DNA of 13,010 bases. It comes from Candidatus Omnitrophota bacterium (GTDB taxonomy: Bacteria; Omnitrophota; Gorgyraeia; Gorgyraeales; Gorgyraeaceae). The first letter of the stretch is position 1, and each line of letters begins with the position of its first letter. The stretch is from NCBI GenBank assembly GCA_026387215.1, contig JAPLMC010000086.1:7264-20273 (forward strand). The letters are read 5' to 3'. Positions 6,954-13,010 of this stretch are shown in pieces. The notes below the pieces were generated by a model. The model was not told the origin of the DNA. It saw nothing but the letters and a program-made list of their open reading frames with translations, and did not search any database. Both the position numbers and the translations under genes were made by a program.

Positions 6954-8375
6954 ATGAGCGGAATATTTGGAGTAGTATCGGAAAAAAACTGTGCAAGCGA
7001 TTTGTTTTATGGAATTGATTATCAATCTCATCTCGGGACTCAGTATGGCGGTATTGCTATATTGAATGGGAAACGCATTTACAGGCAGATACACGATATA
7101 TCTCAGAGCCAGTTTAAATCAAAATTCTTTGATGATTATAAAAAGTCCGAAGGTCGCTGCGGCATAGGAGTCATAAGCGATTCAGATGCGCAGCCTATGT
7201 TTCTCAATACAAAGTTTGGCTCGTTTGCAATATGTATGACAGGGCTGATAGAAAATACCAAAGAGCTTATCGCAGAGCTTCATAAAAAAGAATGTTCTTT
7301 CAGTGAGACAGAAGACGGTTACCCTAATACTGTTGAAGTGATTGCTAAGCTTGTCAGCATGGGAGATGATATTGTAAGCGGCATAGAGTATATGTTTACC
7401 AAGATTATCGGGTCTTGCAGCCTCTTGATACTCTGTAAAGACGGAATTTATGCTGCAAGAGACAGATTTGGATATACGCCTTTAGTTATAGGAAAAAGAG
7501 AAGAAAGTTTTGCAGTTGCTTCTGAATCCAGTGCTTTTCCAAACATCAGCTTTAAAATATATAAATATTTGTTGCCAGGAGAGATAGTTTTAATAAATGA
7601 GAGCGGACTTAAAGAAGTCAGATCCGGCAATAAAAGCGCCAACCAGATCTGTTCATTTTTATGGATATATACTGGTTTTCCGGCTTCAAGTTATGAAGGC
7701 ATTAATGTTGAAGTAGTCAGAGAAAGATGTGGCGCATATTTAGCCAAGCATGATAAAGACATAGATGTGGATGTGGTTTCTGGCGTGCCTGATTCAGGAA
7801 TTGCTCATGCAATAGGTTATGCGATGGAATCAGGCAAACCTTACCGAAGGCCTCTTGTAAAATATACCGCAGGTTATGGTAGAAGCTATACGCCTCCTCT
7901 CCAGGAAATGAGAGATCGTATCGCTAAAATGAAGCTTATCCCAGTTAAAGATGTGATAGATGGTAAAAAAATAGTTGTTTGCGAAGATTCTATTGTGCGT
8001 GGCACTCAGCTCAAAAACTTTACTGTTCAAAAGCTTTGGGAAAATGGCGCAAAAGAGATACACGTGAGGCCTGCGTGTCCGCCTCTTATGTATCCATGCA
8101 AGTTTTGCCTTTCAACGAGGTCTATACATGAACTGTCCGCCAGAAAAGCTATAAAAGATATAGAAGGCCACGACATGGAAAATGTGTCAGAATATATAAA
8201 TCACACTACCAAAAAATACCAGAAAATGGTAGAATGGATCAGAAATGATATAGGAGTTACTACTCTTCGCTATCAGACTTTAGGTGATATGATAAAAGCT
8301 ATCGGCCTTCCACGCGAAAAGCTTTGTACGTATTGCTGGAATGGAGAATGCCTAGCAAAAGACAACCTAGTATAA
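6954..8375 (+). CDS. PurF-like amidophosphoribosyltransferase homologue with lost glutaminase site
   Basis: Canonical PurF transfers ammonia from glutamine to PRPP, the first step of purine synthesis. This 473-residue protein aligns end to end, but the N-terminal glutaminase domain lacks its active site. The protein begins MSGIFGVV where PurF has the nucleophile in CGIFG, TGL at 96-98 replaces the oxyanion NGN motif, SHLG at 25-28 replaces QHRG, and the RYST-type glutamine-binding motif is not present around residues 70-76. The phosphoribosyltransferase half is intact: VPDSG at 278-282, GRSYTPPLQEMR at 309-320 and the PRPP loop VVCEDSIVRGT at 341-351. Cys233, Cys382, Cys458 and Cys461 fall where Bacillus-type PurF binds a 4Fe-4S cluster. 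It may use free ammonia, another amine donor or a partner, or act as a regulator. From recall, MSG-type PurF paralogues occur in other bacteria. Automatic annotation would say purF; I withhold the symbol. Confidence 0.88.
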   Translation: MSGIFGVVSEKNCASDLFYGIDYQSHLGTQYGGIAILNGKRIYRQIHDISQSQFKSKFFDDYKKSEGRCGIGVISDSDAQPMFLNTKFGSFAICMTGLIENTKELIAELHKKECSFSETEDGYPNTVEVIAKLVSMGDDIVSGIEYMFTKIIGSCSLLILCKDGIYAARDRFGYTPLVIGKREESFAVASESSAFPNISFKIYKYLLPGEIVLINESGLKEVRSGNKSANQICSFLWIYTGFPASSYEGINVEVVRERCGAYLAKHDKDIDVDVVSGVPDSGIAHAIGYAMESGKPYRRPLVKYTAGYGRSYTPPLQEMRDRIAKMKLIPVKDVIDGKKIVVCEDSIVRGTQLKNFTVQKLWENGAKEIHVRPACPPLMYPCKFCLSTRSIHELSARKAIKDIEGHDMENVSEYINHTTKKYQKMVEWIRNDIGVTTLRYQTLGDMIKAIGLPREKLCTYCWNGECLAKDNLV

Positions 8376-8383
8376 CCAAAAAC

Positions 8384-8413
8384 TTGACATTCTGACAATG
8401 TCACTTTTGTAAA
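8384..8413 (+). promoter_or_regulatory. Possible promoter of the TPR gene with overlapping dyads
   Basis: A perfect TTGACA lies at 8384-8389 and TGTAAA (four of six consensus bases) at 8408-8413, with an 18-bp spacer. The -35 box is embedded in the dyad TGACATT / AATGTCA (8385-8391 and 8397-8403). The -10 overlaps the operator-like site ACTTTTGTAAAGA at 8403-8415. The dyad followed by TTTT could instead be a weak terminator for the PurF-like gene. Confidence 0.4.
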
Positions 8414-8428
8414 GATGTTGTATTGAAT

Positions 8429-8977
8429 ATGAAAAAAATAAATTACATTTTTTTATTTACTGTAGTATTATTTGTTATTTTTAGCGCTCAGCAGCTTTAT
8501 GCTATTGAATATGCAAGAGCCAGATATGATCTAGCCATGAGATATATTAAAAATAAACAGCCTGATTTTGCGTTAATGGAGTTCCGAAGCGTTATAAGAG
8601 ATTTTCCAAAAAGCCCGCTTGCGCAAAGATCAGTATTTGCAATAGCGGAGTATTACTATGACCATAAGATGTATCATGACGCTATTAAGGATTTCACAGG
8701 ATATATAAAATCTTACCCTGGCTCAAAAGCGAATGTCTTTGCAAAAGCGTACCTATTAAAAATAATAGAAGAAATTATAGATCCTACATTGGAAGAAAAG
8801 GATAAACTTGAAGATATCAAAAAAGAGTTTTTTTCCACGCCGCTATTTCTTCTTTTTAAAGAATACAAAGAGACTTCATACAGAAGCCCATTCCGTAATA
8901 AATTTAAAATAAGGTATGATATAGATAATATCGAGGTCTATAAAAATGGCCAGTTCTTTTTAACACTTAAGCCATAA
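8429..8977 (+). CDS. Secreted TPR protein, BamD/YbgF-like
   Basis: This 182-residue protein starts with a typical Sec signal peptide: basic MKK, a hydrophobic core (YIFLFTVVLFVIFSA) and a likely signal peptidase I cut after QQLYA near residue 25. There is no lipobox cysteine, so it is not a lipoprotein. The mature part has two or three TPR-type helical hairpins: YDLAMRYIKNKQPDFALMEF, then AQRSVFAIAEYYYDHKMYHD and AIKDFTGYIKSYPGS. These resemble the outer-membrane assembly lipoprotein BamD and the Tol-associated YbgF, which act in the periplasm as protein-binding scaffolds. The C-terminus ends in a short, probably beta-rich segment (NIEVYKNGQFFLTLKP). ATG 8429 gives a better signal peptide start than TTG 8423; no strong Shine-Dalgarno sequence precedes either. 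It stands apart in role from the nucleotide genes. Secretion and the TPR fold are well supported, the exact function is unknown. Confidence 0.75.
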   Translation: MKKINYIFLFTVVLFVIFSAQQLYAIEYARARYDLAMRYIKNKQPDFALMEFRSVIRDFPKSPLAQRSVFAIAEYYYDHKMYHDAIKDFTGYIKSYPGSKANVFAKAYLLKIIEEIIDPTLEEKDKLEDIKKEFFSTPLFLLFKEYKETSYRSPFRNKFKIRYDIDNIEVYKNGQFFLTLKP

Positions 8978-8999
8978 GCAACTGTATTTTGCCTCACAA

Positions 9000-9028
9000 T
9001 TGACTACCCATCATATATCTGTTATTAT
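9000..9028 (+). promoter_or_regulatory. mnmG: Sigma70-type promoter of mnmG
   Basis: TTGACT at 9000-9005, a 17-bp spacer and TATTAT at 9023-9028 give a strong promoter match about 80 bases before the mnmG start. Transcription would begin near 9035, ahead of the hairpin at 9052-9088. It probably serves mnmG and the closely spaced genes after it. Confidence 0.65.
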
Positions 9029-9051
9029 ATAAAAACCTTCCAAAATATAAC

Positions 9052-9088
9052 AACTTTACAAAAGTGAAATTTTCGGTTTTGTAAAGTT
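9052..9088 (+). repeat. 12-bp inverted repeat in the mnmG leader
   Basis: AACTTTACAAAA at 9052-9063 pairs perfectly with TTTTGTAAAGTT at 9077-9088 across a 13-base loop. The stem is AT-rich (two G-C pairs) and lacks a following T-run, so it is a poor terminator. Each arm also reads as a copy of the ACTTTTGTAAAGT motif found at the TPR gene promoter, which makes paired operator sites an alternative. Confidence 0.6.
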
Positions 9089-9108
9089 ATTTGAAAATTT
9101 AAAGTATT

Positions 9109-11013
9109 ATGAAAAAGATGTATGATGTTATAGTTATTGGGGCAGGGCATGCTGGCACAGAGGCATGCCTTGCTGCAGCTAGAATGGGCTCCAGGACACT
9201 GCTTATCACTATGAGCCTTGATAAAATAGGGTATTTGTCTTGTAATCCTGCCATAGGAGGCATTGGCAAGGGCCAGCTTGTTAAAGAGATTGATTCTCTT
9301 GGCGGAGAAATGGGAAAGGCGGCTGACGCTTGCGGCATACAATTTCGTATTTTAAATAGAAGCAAAGGCGCTGCTGTATGGTCATCCAGAGCTCAGATAG
9401 ACAGAGCAATGTACTTAAAATATATGCAGAGCGTTGTAAGAAAAACCAAAAACCTGGATTTATTAGAAGGCTCTGTTTCTGAAATACTTGTTAAAAATGG
9501 CGCTATCAAAGGCGTTAAGCTTACAAGCGGCTTTTCTATAAAGGCAAAAACCATCGTCCTTACCCCAGGGACTTTTTTGAATGGCCTTATTCACATAGGG
9601 CTTAATCATATGCCTGGCGGCAGGTTAGGAGATCCTCCTTCTCTAGGCCTTTCAGAGAATTTAAAATCATTCGGGTTTCATGTGTCAAGGCTTAAGACAG
9701 GCACTACTGCTAGAATAGACGGTAGAACGATAAGATTTTCTAAATTAAAAAAGCAATTAGGCGATCGCCGAATAACACCGTTTTCATTTTCAACTGAAAA
9801 AATAACAAGAAAACAAGTAGCGTGTTATATTACGCATACAAATAAAAAAACGCATCAGATTATACGCGATAACCTTGATCGCTCTCCGCTCTATACAGGA
9901 AAGATTGCGTCCACAGGCGTAAGGTATTGTCCTTCCATAGAAGATAAAATAGTAAGGTTCAGCGATAGAGATGCTCATCAGATATTTTTAGAACCAGAAG
10001 GGCTAAAGACAAACCAGTACTATCCAAATGGAATATCTACAAGCCTTCCTCTTGATGCTCAGCTAGAGATGTTAAAAAGCATCAAAGGCCTTGAGAAGGC
10101 TGAAATACTTGTCCCAGGATACGGTATAGAATATGATTATGTAGATCCCACGCAGTTAATGCCTACGCTGGAAACAAAATTAATAAAAAATCTTTTTCAC
10201 GCTGGCCAGATAAATGGCACTACTGGCTATGAGGAGGCAGCAGCCCAGGGCCTTATTGCAGGAGTAAACGCCAGTTTGAAAGTAAAATCTAAAAAATCTT
10301 TTATCCTGGACCGTTCAGAAAGCTACATAGGCGTTTTAATAGACGACCTTGTTACAAAAGGCACAAGCGAACCTTACAGGATGTTCACTTCAAGAGTTGA
10401 ATATAGGCTTTTATTGAGAGAGGACAATGCTGACCAGCGTCTTACTGAGGCAGGCTATAAGAAGTTAGGCCTTATAGGAAATAAACAATATAAGAACATG
10501 CTTTCCAAGAAAAATAACATAAATAAAGCCCTGGAAAAAATAAAGAATATAAGGTTGTACCCAAACGCTAAAACTAACAACAGCTTGAAAAATTTGAGCA
10601 TAGCTCCTATAAGCAATGTTACAAGCATGTTTGATTTATTAAAAAGGCCAGGGGTGGATTTTAATATGCTGGAAAAAATAAATAAAGATGGTAAAATATT
10701 ACTTTCCGATAGCGAGATTCATGGAGTGGAGACAGAGGTAAAGTATGAAGGCTTTATAGACAGGCAGTTAAAAGAGATAGAAAATTTTAGAAAGATAGAG
10801 TATATAAAAATACCAGAAGGACTTGAATTCAAAAATATTCCTGGCCTTTCGAAAGAAATAGTAGAAAAACTTTCCAGGATACGTCCTATAAATCTGGGCC
10901 AGGCGTCTAGGATTTCAGGCGTGACGCCTGTTGCGATATCTATATTGATGATTTATCTAAGAAAATTTCGTAAGTCACCGCACAATAACCTACGCGGTAA
11001 CCGCGTAGGTTGA
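9109..11013 (+). CDS. mnmG: tRNA uridine-5-carboxymethylaminomethyl modification enzyme MnmG
   Basis: MnmG (GidA) is an FAD protein that works with MnmE and 5,10-methylene-tetrahydrofolate to install (carboxymethyl)aminomethyl groups at C5 of the wobble uridine in tRNAs. The protein has 634 residues, close to the usual 620-630. Visible signatures are the FAD dinucleotide loop IGAGHAGTEA (10-19), the SCNPAIGGIGKGQLVKE block with Cys45, RSKGAAVWSSRAQIDR (84-99), RYCPSIEDK with Cys274 (272-280), the HAGQINGTTGYEEAAAQG FAD signature (364-381), TSRVEYRLLLREDNADQR (427-444) and a C-terminal helical domain ending in GVTPVAISILMIYLRK. The last residues, NNLRGNRVG, and the stop codon are encoded by a palindromic repeat and look like a late addition. 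The start at 9109 (MKKMYDV) or 9118 (MYDV) cannot be separated by Shine-Dalgarno evidence. Confidence 0.97.
   Translation: MKKMYDVIVIGAGHAGTEACLAAARMGSRTLLITMSLDKIGYLSCNPAIGGIGKGQLVKEIDSLGGEMGKAADACGIQFRILNRSKGAAVWSSRAQIDRAMYLKYMQSVVRKTKNLDLLEGSVSEILVKNGAIKGVKLTSGFSIKAKTIVLTPGTFLNGLIHIGLNHMPGGRLGDPPSLGLSENLKSFGFHVSRLKTGTTARIDGRTIRFSKLKKQLGDRRITPFSFSTEKITRKQVACYITHTNKKTHQIIRDNLDRSPLYTGKIASTGVRYCPSIEDKIVRFSDRDAHQIFLEPEGLKTNQYYPNGISTSLPLDAQLEMLKSIKGLEKAEILVPGYGIEYDYVDPTQLMPTLETKLIKNLFHAGQINGTTGYEEAAAQGLIAGVNASLKVKSKKSFILDRSESYIGVLIDDLVTKGTSEPYRMFTSRVEYRLLLREDNADQRLTEAGYKKLGLIGNKQYKNMLSKKNNINKALEKIKNIRLYPNAKTNNSLKNLSIAPISNVTSMFDLLKRPGVDFNMLEKINKDGKILLSDSEIHGVETEVKYEGFIDRQLKEIENFRKIEYIKIPEGLEFKNIPGLSKEIVEKLSRIRPINLGQASRISGVTPVAISILMIYLRKFRKSPHNNLRGNRVG
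10987..11011 (+). repeat. Palindrome inside the 3' end of mnmG (copy 3, arms inverted)
   Basis: AACCTACGCGGT at 10987-10998 pairs perfectly with ACCGCGTAGGTT at 11000-11011 around one A. The same 12-mer forms the arms of the 5366-5401 palindrome in the opposite order. It is followed by GAGGTGGTTA, matching the G-rich block after the other two copies, and then ATG 11025. Confidence 0.8.
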
Positions 11014-11018
11014 GGTGG
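11012..11018 (+). promoter_or_regulatory. Ribosome binding site overlapping the mnmG stop codon
   Basis: GAGGTGG begins on the second base of the mnmG TGA (11011-11013) and lies six bases before ATG 11025. This favours ATG 11025 over the in-frame TTG at 11010, and suggests translational coupling of mnmG and the next gene. Confidence 0.7.
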
Positions 11019-11024
11019 TTAGAT

Positions 11025-11693
11025 ATGCAATTAAAAGATGAATTAAAGAAATTTGCGCAAGATTTAGGTATATCGCTCTTTGGCGTTGCATGCGTAAATG
11101 CTATAAAAAAAGAATTTATTTTTTCTGATGAAACTTTAAGAGATTTAGACTATACTATATCCTTAGGTTTGAGGCTTTCTGATGGGGTATTAGAGGATAT
11201 AACAAGTTTTCCTACCAAGATTTATTACCATCATTATAGACAGGCAAACGCTATATTGGATCAGATAGCTTTTAAAGTCTCAAATTTTATACAGAGTAAA
11301 GGTTATAAGGCATTGCCAGTGCCTGCATCTCAGATAGTTGATTGGGCAAAACAAACCAGCCACCTTTCTCATAAAAGAATAGGAGAGTTGGCAGGGATTG
11401 GTTTTATAGGTAGAAACAATCTTTTAGTAAATCCTGATTTAGGTGCCAGGTTCAGGCTTGTAACTATTCTTACAAATGCGCCTTTAGAGCCTGATGATAA
11501 GATAAAAGATGATTGTGGTGAATGCATGGCGTGCATAAGCGTTTGCCCAGCAGGCGCTATAAAAGAAAAAAAAGAGGATTTTGATCATATAAAGTGTTTT
11601 GAAAAATTAAAAGAATTTAGAGATAAGCGTTTAGTTGATCAATTTATTTGCGGAGTATGCGTTAAAGCTTGTAAAGGCAAAGGCCGAGAATAG
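11025..11693 (+). CDS. Short two-cluster 4Fe-4S protein, distant QueG (epoxyqueuosine reductase) relative
   Basis: The 222-residue protein ends in a ferredoxin-like pair of cluster motifs: CGECMACISVCP with Cys164, 167, 170 and 174, and then Cys191 plus CGVCVKAC with Cys209, 212 and 216. The block before it, ELAGIGFIGRNNLLVNP...ARFRLVTILTNAPL (121-154), is the scaffold shared with QueG, which reduces epoxyqueuosine to queuosine in tRNA using cobalamin. However, the protein is much shorter than QueG (about 300 residues or more). It also has PVPASQIVDWAKQTSHLSHKR where QueG has its short VDS...P catalytic region, so a QueG reaction is not assured. It resembles the short 'double-cluster' proteins of anaerobes, which are of unknown function. 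No signal peptide is visible. It sits 11 bases after mnmG, which could hint at tRNA modification. The family level is firm, the substrate unknown. Confidence 0.8.
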   Translation: MQLKDELKKFAQDLGISLFGVACVNAIKKEFIFSDETLRDLDYTISLGLRLSDGVLEDITSFPTKIYYHHYRQANAILDQIAFKVSNFIQSKGYKALPVPASQIVDWAKQTSHLSHKRIGELAGIGFIGRNNLLVNPDLGARFRLVTILTNAPLEPDDKIKDDCGECMACISVCPAGAIKEKKEDFDHIKCFEKLKEFRDKRLVDQFICGVCVKACKGKGRE

Positions 11694-11729
11694 GCAGATT
11701 TTAATCTGCCTGCTTATGAAGGCCTTTGC
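11677..11729 (+). repeat. Nested stem at the end of the QueG-like gene
   Basis: Outer arms GCAAAGGCC (11677-11685) and GGCCTTTGC (11721-11729) enclose the perfect hairpin GGCAGATT-TT-AATCTGCC at 11693-11710. The TAG stop codon (11691-11693) is inside the structure. No T-run follows. The fold could protect the 3' end of an mRNA or act in termination by a non-intrinsic route. Confidence 0.55.
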
Positions 11730-11742
11730 GACAAAATTGTAG

Positions 11743-11760
11743 GGCAGACTTTAGTCTGCC
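11743..11760 (+). repeat. Hairpin directly before guaA (GGCAGACT-TT-AGTCTGCC)
   Basis: Perfect 8-bp arms enclose a TT loop, ending seven bases before the guaA ATG. It is a sister of the hairpin at 11693-11710, differing by one base pair changed on both arms. It occupies the place where a ribosome binding site would be expected, and none is seen. Confidence 0.7.
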
Positions 11761-11767
11761 AAAACAA

Positions 11768-13010
11768 ATGCAAAAAGATACAGTTATAATCTTAGATTTC
11801 GGCTCACAGTATAACCAGCTTATAGCTAGGCGCGTTAGAGAATGTAAGGTATATTCTGTTTTGATGCCTTACAGTACACCTATTGAAAAAATAAAATCAT
11901 ACAATCCAAAAGCGATAATACTGACTGGCGGGCCTGCAAGCGTGACAGAAAAAGGTTCTCCAAAAGCAGACCCCAGGATTTTTAAACTCGGAGTGCCTGT
12001 TCTTGGGATTTGTTATGGCATGCAGTTTACAGCTTATGCATTAGGCGGCAAAGTTGGTAAAAGTAAAAAACGAGAATATGGCTATGCAGAATTAATTTTA
12101 AATAAAAGGGAAAAATTTTTCGCAAGTTTTCAGAAAAAAGAAAAAGTTTGGATGAGTCATGGAGATAAGGTTCAGGAAAAGCCAAAAGGTTTTATAGTAT
12201 TAGGCCATACAAAAAATAGCCATATTGCAAGCATGGCTGACCCTGTAAGAAAAATATATGGAGTTCAATTTCATCCAGAAGTTATACACACTCCAAAAGG
12301 CGCGCAAATTTTTAAGAATTTTTTATACGATATAGCAGGCCTTAAGCCAACATGGACAATGGCGTCATTTATAAAAAACTCAATCAATGAGATCAAACAA
12401 AAGGTAGGCAGCGAAAAAGTGGTCTTGGGCCTGAGCGGAGGAGTGGACTCTAGTGTGGCAGCTATTCTTTTACATAAGGCGATAGGCCCGAGGCTCCACT
12501 GTATTTTTGTGGATAACGGCTTATTGCGTAAACATGAACGCGGGTATGTTGAAAATATGTTCAAGAAACATTTTCGCGTAAATCTTCATGTTGCTAAATC
12601 CGAAGAAAGATTTTTAAAAAAATTAAAGCTCGTAAGTGATCCTGAAAGAAAACGCAAAATTATAGGAATGGAATTTATTAAGGTATTTGAGGAGGAGTCA
12701 AAAAAATTAGGTAATATAAAATTTCTCGGCCAGGGCACGCTTTATCCTGATGTTATTGAAAGCGTTTCTGCCAAGGGTGGGCCTTCAGCAATTATAAAGA
12801 CGCATCACAATGTAGGGGGTCTCCCTAAAAAAATGAATCTCAAGCTTATTGAACCATTAAGAGATCTTTTTAAAGATGAAGTAAGGCTTCTTGGAAAAGA
12901 ATTGGGGCTTCCCAATGCTATGATTCACAGACAACCTTTCCCAGGTCCTGGCCTGGCTGTCCGGATAATAGGAGACATAACAAAAGATCGTTTGGAAATT
13001 TTGCGCAACG
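11768..13010 (+). CDS. guaA: GMP synthase (glutamine-hydrolysing), 3' end beyond window
   Basis: GuaA aminates XMP to GMP with ATP and ammonia from glutamine, the last step of guanine nucleotide synthesis. The frame is open from ATG 11768 to the window edge, giving 414 residues; the usual length is about 510-520, so about 100 C-terminal residues of the dimerisation domain are missing. The class I amidotransferase domain has all parts: LDFGSQYNQLIARRVRE at the start, GICYGMQ with nucleophile Cys82, and YGVQFHPEV with His169 and Glu171. The ATP pyrophosphatase domain has the PP-loop LSGGVDSSVAA (222-232), FVDNGLLRKHE, QGTLYPDVIES, KTHHNVGGLP and HRQPFPGPGLAVRI. The nucleophile is intact, unlike in the PurF-like gene upstream. 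No Shine-Dalgarno sequence is visible; a hairpin ends seven bases before the start. Confidence 0.96.
   Translation, partial: MQKDTVIILDFGSQYNQLIARRVRECKVYSVLMPYSTPIEKIKSYNPKAIILTGGPASVTEKGSPKADPRIFKLGVPVLGICYGMQFTAYALGGKVGKSKKREYGYAELILNKREKFFASFQKKEKVWMSHGDKVQEKPKGFIVLGHTKNSHIASMADPVRKIYGVQFHPEVIHTPKGAQIFKNFLYDIAGLKPTWTMASFIKNSINEIKQKVGSEKVVLGLSGGVDSSVAAILLHKAIGPRLHCIFVDNGLLRKHERGYVENMFKKHFRVNLHVAKSEERFLKKLKLVSDPERKRKIIGMEFIKVFEEESKKLGNIKFLGQGTLYPDVIESVSAKGGPSAIIKTHHNVGGLPKKMNLKLIEPLRDLFKDEVRLLGKELGLPNAMIHRQPFPGPGLAVRIIGDITKDRLEILRN

Noticed and set aside
9025..9365. Minus-strand frames over the mnmG start and leader
   Set aside because: They overlap the mnmG promoter and its conserved FAD-binding region, and their translations look like noise.
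11694..11767. Purine riboswitch before guaA
   Set aside because: The interval is only 74 bases and holds two simple hairpins with TT loops. The three-way junction and conserved loop sequences of purine aptamers are not there.
1..13010. CRISPR array, tRNA or rRNA genes, or an intact transposase
   Set aside because: No regularly spaced repeats, cloverleaf-like segments, rRNA cores or transposase motifs were seen on reading.

Overview
This AT-rich window carries genes only on the + strand and looks like chromosome of a bacterium with a Gram-negative-type envelope. One gene encodes a secreted, BamD-like TPR protein. The housekeeping genes carB, mnmG and guaA are full-length in style and clearly bacterial. 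Their flavour, together with the DUF1846 gene and the degenerate PurF paralogue, fits an uncultivated anaerobic lineage such as Candidatus Omnitrophota. That placement is a low-confidence impression from recall, because the window holds no rRNA or other phylogenetic marker I can use.

Layout. Positions 2-853 hold the 3' end of a gene whose C-terminal part is a class I SAM-dependent methyltransferase. Positions about 890-1965 are a decayed accessory patch. A truncated DUF1016/YhcG-type nuclease gene has an internal deletion and is spliced to the C-terminal half of an ORF6N-domain gene, and imperfect REP-like stems lie on both sides. From 1964 a clear sigma70-type promoter, an intrinsic terminator and two further dyads lead into carB (2158-5358). 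Then follow a DUF1846 gene (5427-6938), a PurF-like gene (6954-8375), a secreted TPR protein (8429-8977), mnmG (9109-11013), a short two-cluster Fe-S protein distantly like QueG (11025-11693), and guaA (11768 to the window end, truncated by the edge).

How the genes fit together. carB (carbamoyl phosphate for pyrimidine and arginine), the PurF-like protein and guaA (GMP) share a nucleotide theme. mnmG and perhaps the QueG-like protein are tRNA-modification or redox genes. The PurF-like protein has lost the whole glutamine-hydrolysis apparatus but keeps the PRPP loop and four cysteines matching the Fe-S ligands of Bacillus-type PurF, so it probably does not do what its usual annotation says.

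The least expected feature is structural. Three of the genes (carB, DUF1846, QueG-like) are each preceded by a near-perfect palindrome followed by the same G-rich ribosome-binding block and the start codon. guaA is preceded by two sister hairpins. In both sets, sister copies differ by paired substitutions that keep the stems intact. This points to families of small palindromic repeats, or RNA hairpins, placed at translation starts.
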